Shown here: one piece after another, positions 63,415 to 64,000 of the stretch
Layout: every line of letters begins with the position of its first letter
Numbering within the stretch: position 1 is the stretch's first letter
NCBI RefSeq assembly: GCF_034372165.1
Contig: NZ_CP139698.1
Span: 2,914,001 to 2,978,000, forward strand
Direction: 5' to 3'
DNA from: Christiangramia sp. OXR-203
Lineage (GTDB): Bacteria; Bacteroidota; Bacteroidia; Flavobacteriales; Flavobacteriaceae
Length of the DNA stretch: 64,000 nt
Notes under the pieces: model-generated
What the model was told of the DNA's origin: nothing
The model's input: the letters and a program-made list of their open reading frames with translations, nothing else
Database searches by the model: none
Program-made: the position numbers and the translations under genes

Positions 63415-63435
63415 CTAAATATACTTAATGTTCTT

Positions 63436-64000
63436 CTAGTGATTTAATTCTTCCTCACCTTCTTGAAGTGGCGTCGTTTGCGGCACGAAATCCTGACCGG
63501 CAATTACATACTCACCATCTTCTCCGGTTTTAGAGTAATCGTATGGCCATCTGTAAACTGATGGTATTGCTCCTGGCCAGTTTCCATGTACATGTTTTAC
63601 AGGAGTAGTCCATTCCAGTGTATTCGATCTCCAAGGATTCATTACTGCCTTCTTTCCGTAGAACATAGAAGAGAAGAAGTTATAAATAAACACCAACTGA
63701 ACTAAAGCGGTAATGATAGCAGCTACCGTAATGATAACATTTACATCTGCATAGTCATCGAAGTATGGAAATTCAGTATTAGTATAATAACGCCTTGGAA
63801 GACCAGCGATCCCGATAAAGTGCATTGGGAAAAAGACGCCGTAAGCACCTACAGCTGTTACCCAGAAGTGGATATAACCAAGATTCTTATTCATCATTCT
63901 ACCAAACATCTTAGGGAACCAGTGGTAAACCCCGGCAAATAGTCCGTATAACGCAGAGATACCCATTACCAGGTGGAAGTGAGCAACCACGAAGTACGTA
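63436..64000 (-). CDS. ctaD: Cytochrome c oxidase subunit I, C-terminal part (cut by window edge)
   Basis: Catalytic subunit of the aa3-type oxidase. The frame is open to the right edge, so the true start lies outside; the internal GTG at 63988 is not a start. 188 codons are visible, beginning TYFVVAHFHLVMG. The HFH pair corresponds to the known ligands of heme a3 (first His) and heme a (second His). Several membrane helices follow, then the hydrophilic C-terminal tail with EWTTPVKHVHGNWPGAIPSVYRWPYDYSK. Subunits III and IV lie 22 kb away at 38.5-40.5 kb of this window. Confidence 0.96.
   Translation of the reverse strand, partial: TYFVVAHFHLVMGISALYGLFAGVYHWFPKMFGRMMNKNLGYIHFWVTAVGAYGVFFPMHFIGIAGLPRRYYTNTEFPYFDDYADVNVIITVAAIITALVQLVFIYNFFSSMFYGKKAVMNPWRSNTLEWTTPVKHVHGNWPGAIPSVYRWPYDYSKTGEDGEYVIAGQDFVPQTTPLQEGEEELNH

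Noticed and set aside
1-64000. T9SS cargo C-terminal sorting domains, CRISPR arrays, tRNA or rRNA genes
   Set aside because: None found on either strand; gaps between genes are too short for rRNA, and no repeated spacer pattern exists.

Overview
The window is ordinary chromosomal DNA of a marine-type Flavobacteriaceae bacterium (Bacteroidota), probably Gramella/Christiangramia-like. This is an inference from gene content and order: the type IX secretion translocon SprA, a PorP/SprF protein, a RemB-like gliding protein, aa3-type oxidase genes with two subunit III genes, a two-adaptor MacB-type efflux operon, and promoters that match the Bacteroidota consensus (TTTG, about 19 nt, TAnnTTTG). I see no tRNA, rRNA, insertion sequence, CRISPR array, phage or plasmid gene. 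Gene density is very high and no gene-free stretch exceeds about 155 bases. Both ends cut genes: alaS at the left (minus strand) and cytochrome c oxidase subunit I at the right (minus strand).

Layout. 0-4.4 kb: alaS end, then a plus-strand run of M23 peptidase, MerR regulator, LemA, two TPM proteins and a pentapeptide-repeat protein. 4.4-8.3 kb: minus-strand proteostasis cluster clpX, clpP, tig, then a small holin-like membrane protein. 8.4-12.8 kb: FadL-type channel plus SGNH lipoprotein operon, then pdxJ and an alpha/beta hydrolase. 12.9-20.8 kb: CBS protein and nadK, then an envelope-assembly operon (DUF6089, uppS, bamA, two Skp/OmpH chaperones) and murI. 20.8-28.3 kb: PorP/SprF, a NifU-type Fe-S scaffold, a Pit phosphate permease with a PhoU-like tail, a DUF255 thioredoxin-like protein and an MscS channel. 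28.3-36.1 kb: efflux operon (ABC ATPase, two permeases, two adaptors, TolC-like pore) ending in tsaB. 36.2-41.4 kb: cytochrome oxidase assembly and subunit operon. 41.5-46.1 kb: remB, two tonB paralogues, vanZ, gcvH. 46.1-56.3 kb: sprA, ruvA, maeB. 56.4-63.3 kb: a secreted TonB-domain protein, queG, an accessory-looking block (lipoprotein, cupin, TetR regulator, P450), ruvB and an S41 peptidase. Then ctaD.

How the genes work together. Much of the window builds or uses the envelope: BamA and Skp insert outer-membrane barrels, UppS and MurI feed peptidoglycan synthesis, SprA exports T9SS cargo and TonB energises the outer membrane. The terminal oxidase is split into two pieces separated by 22 kb of T9SS, TonB and repair genes.

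The most interesting signals are regulatory and domain-level. The cupin and tetR genes diverge from overlapping promoters, each with its -7 box covered by one of two near-identical palindromes spaced 53 bp apart. Four separate genes share a TonB C-terminal-like fold preceded by a cysteine pair. Intrinsic terminators appear inside the coding ends of tsaB and queG. Several start codons need correction (notably cyoE, whose first TTG lies inside its own -7 box). I found no clear wholly new system; the TetR/cupin/lipoprotein/P450 block is the best candidate for an uncharacterised pathway.
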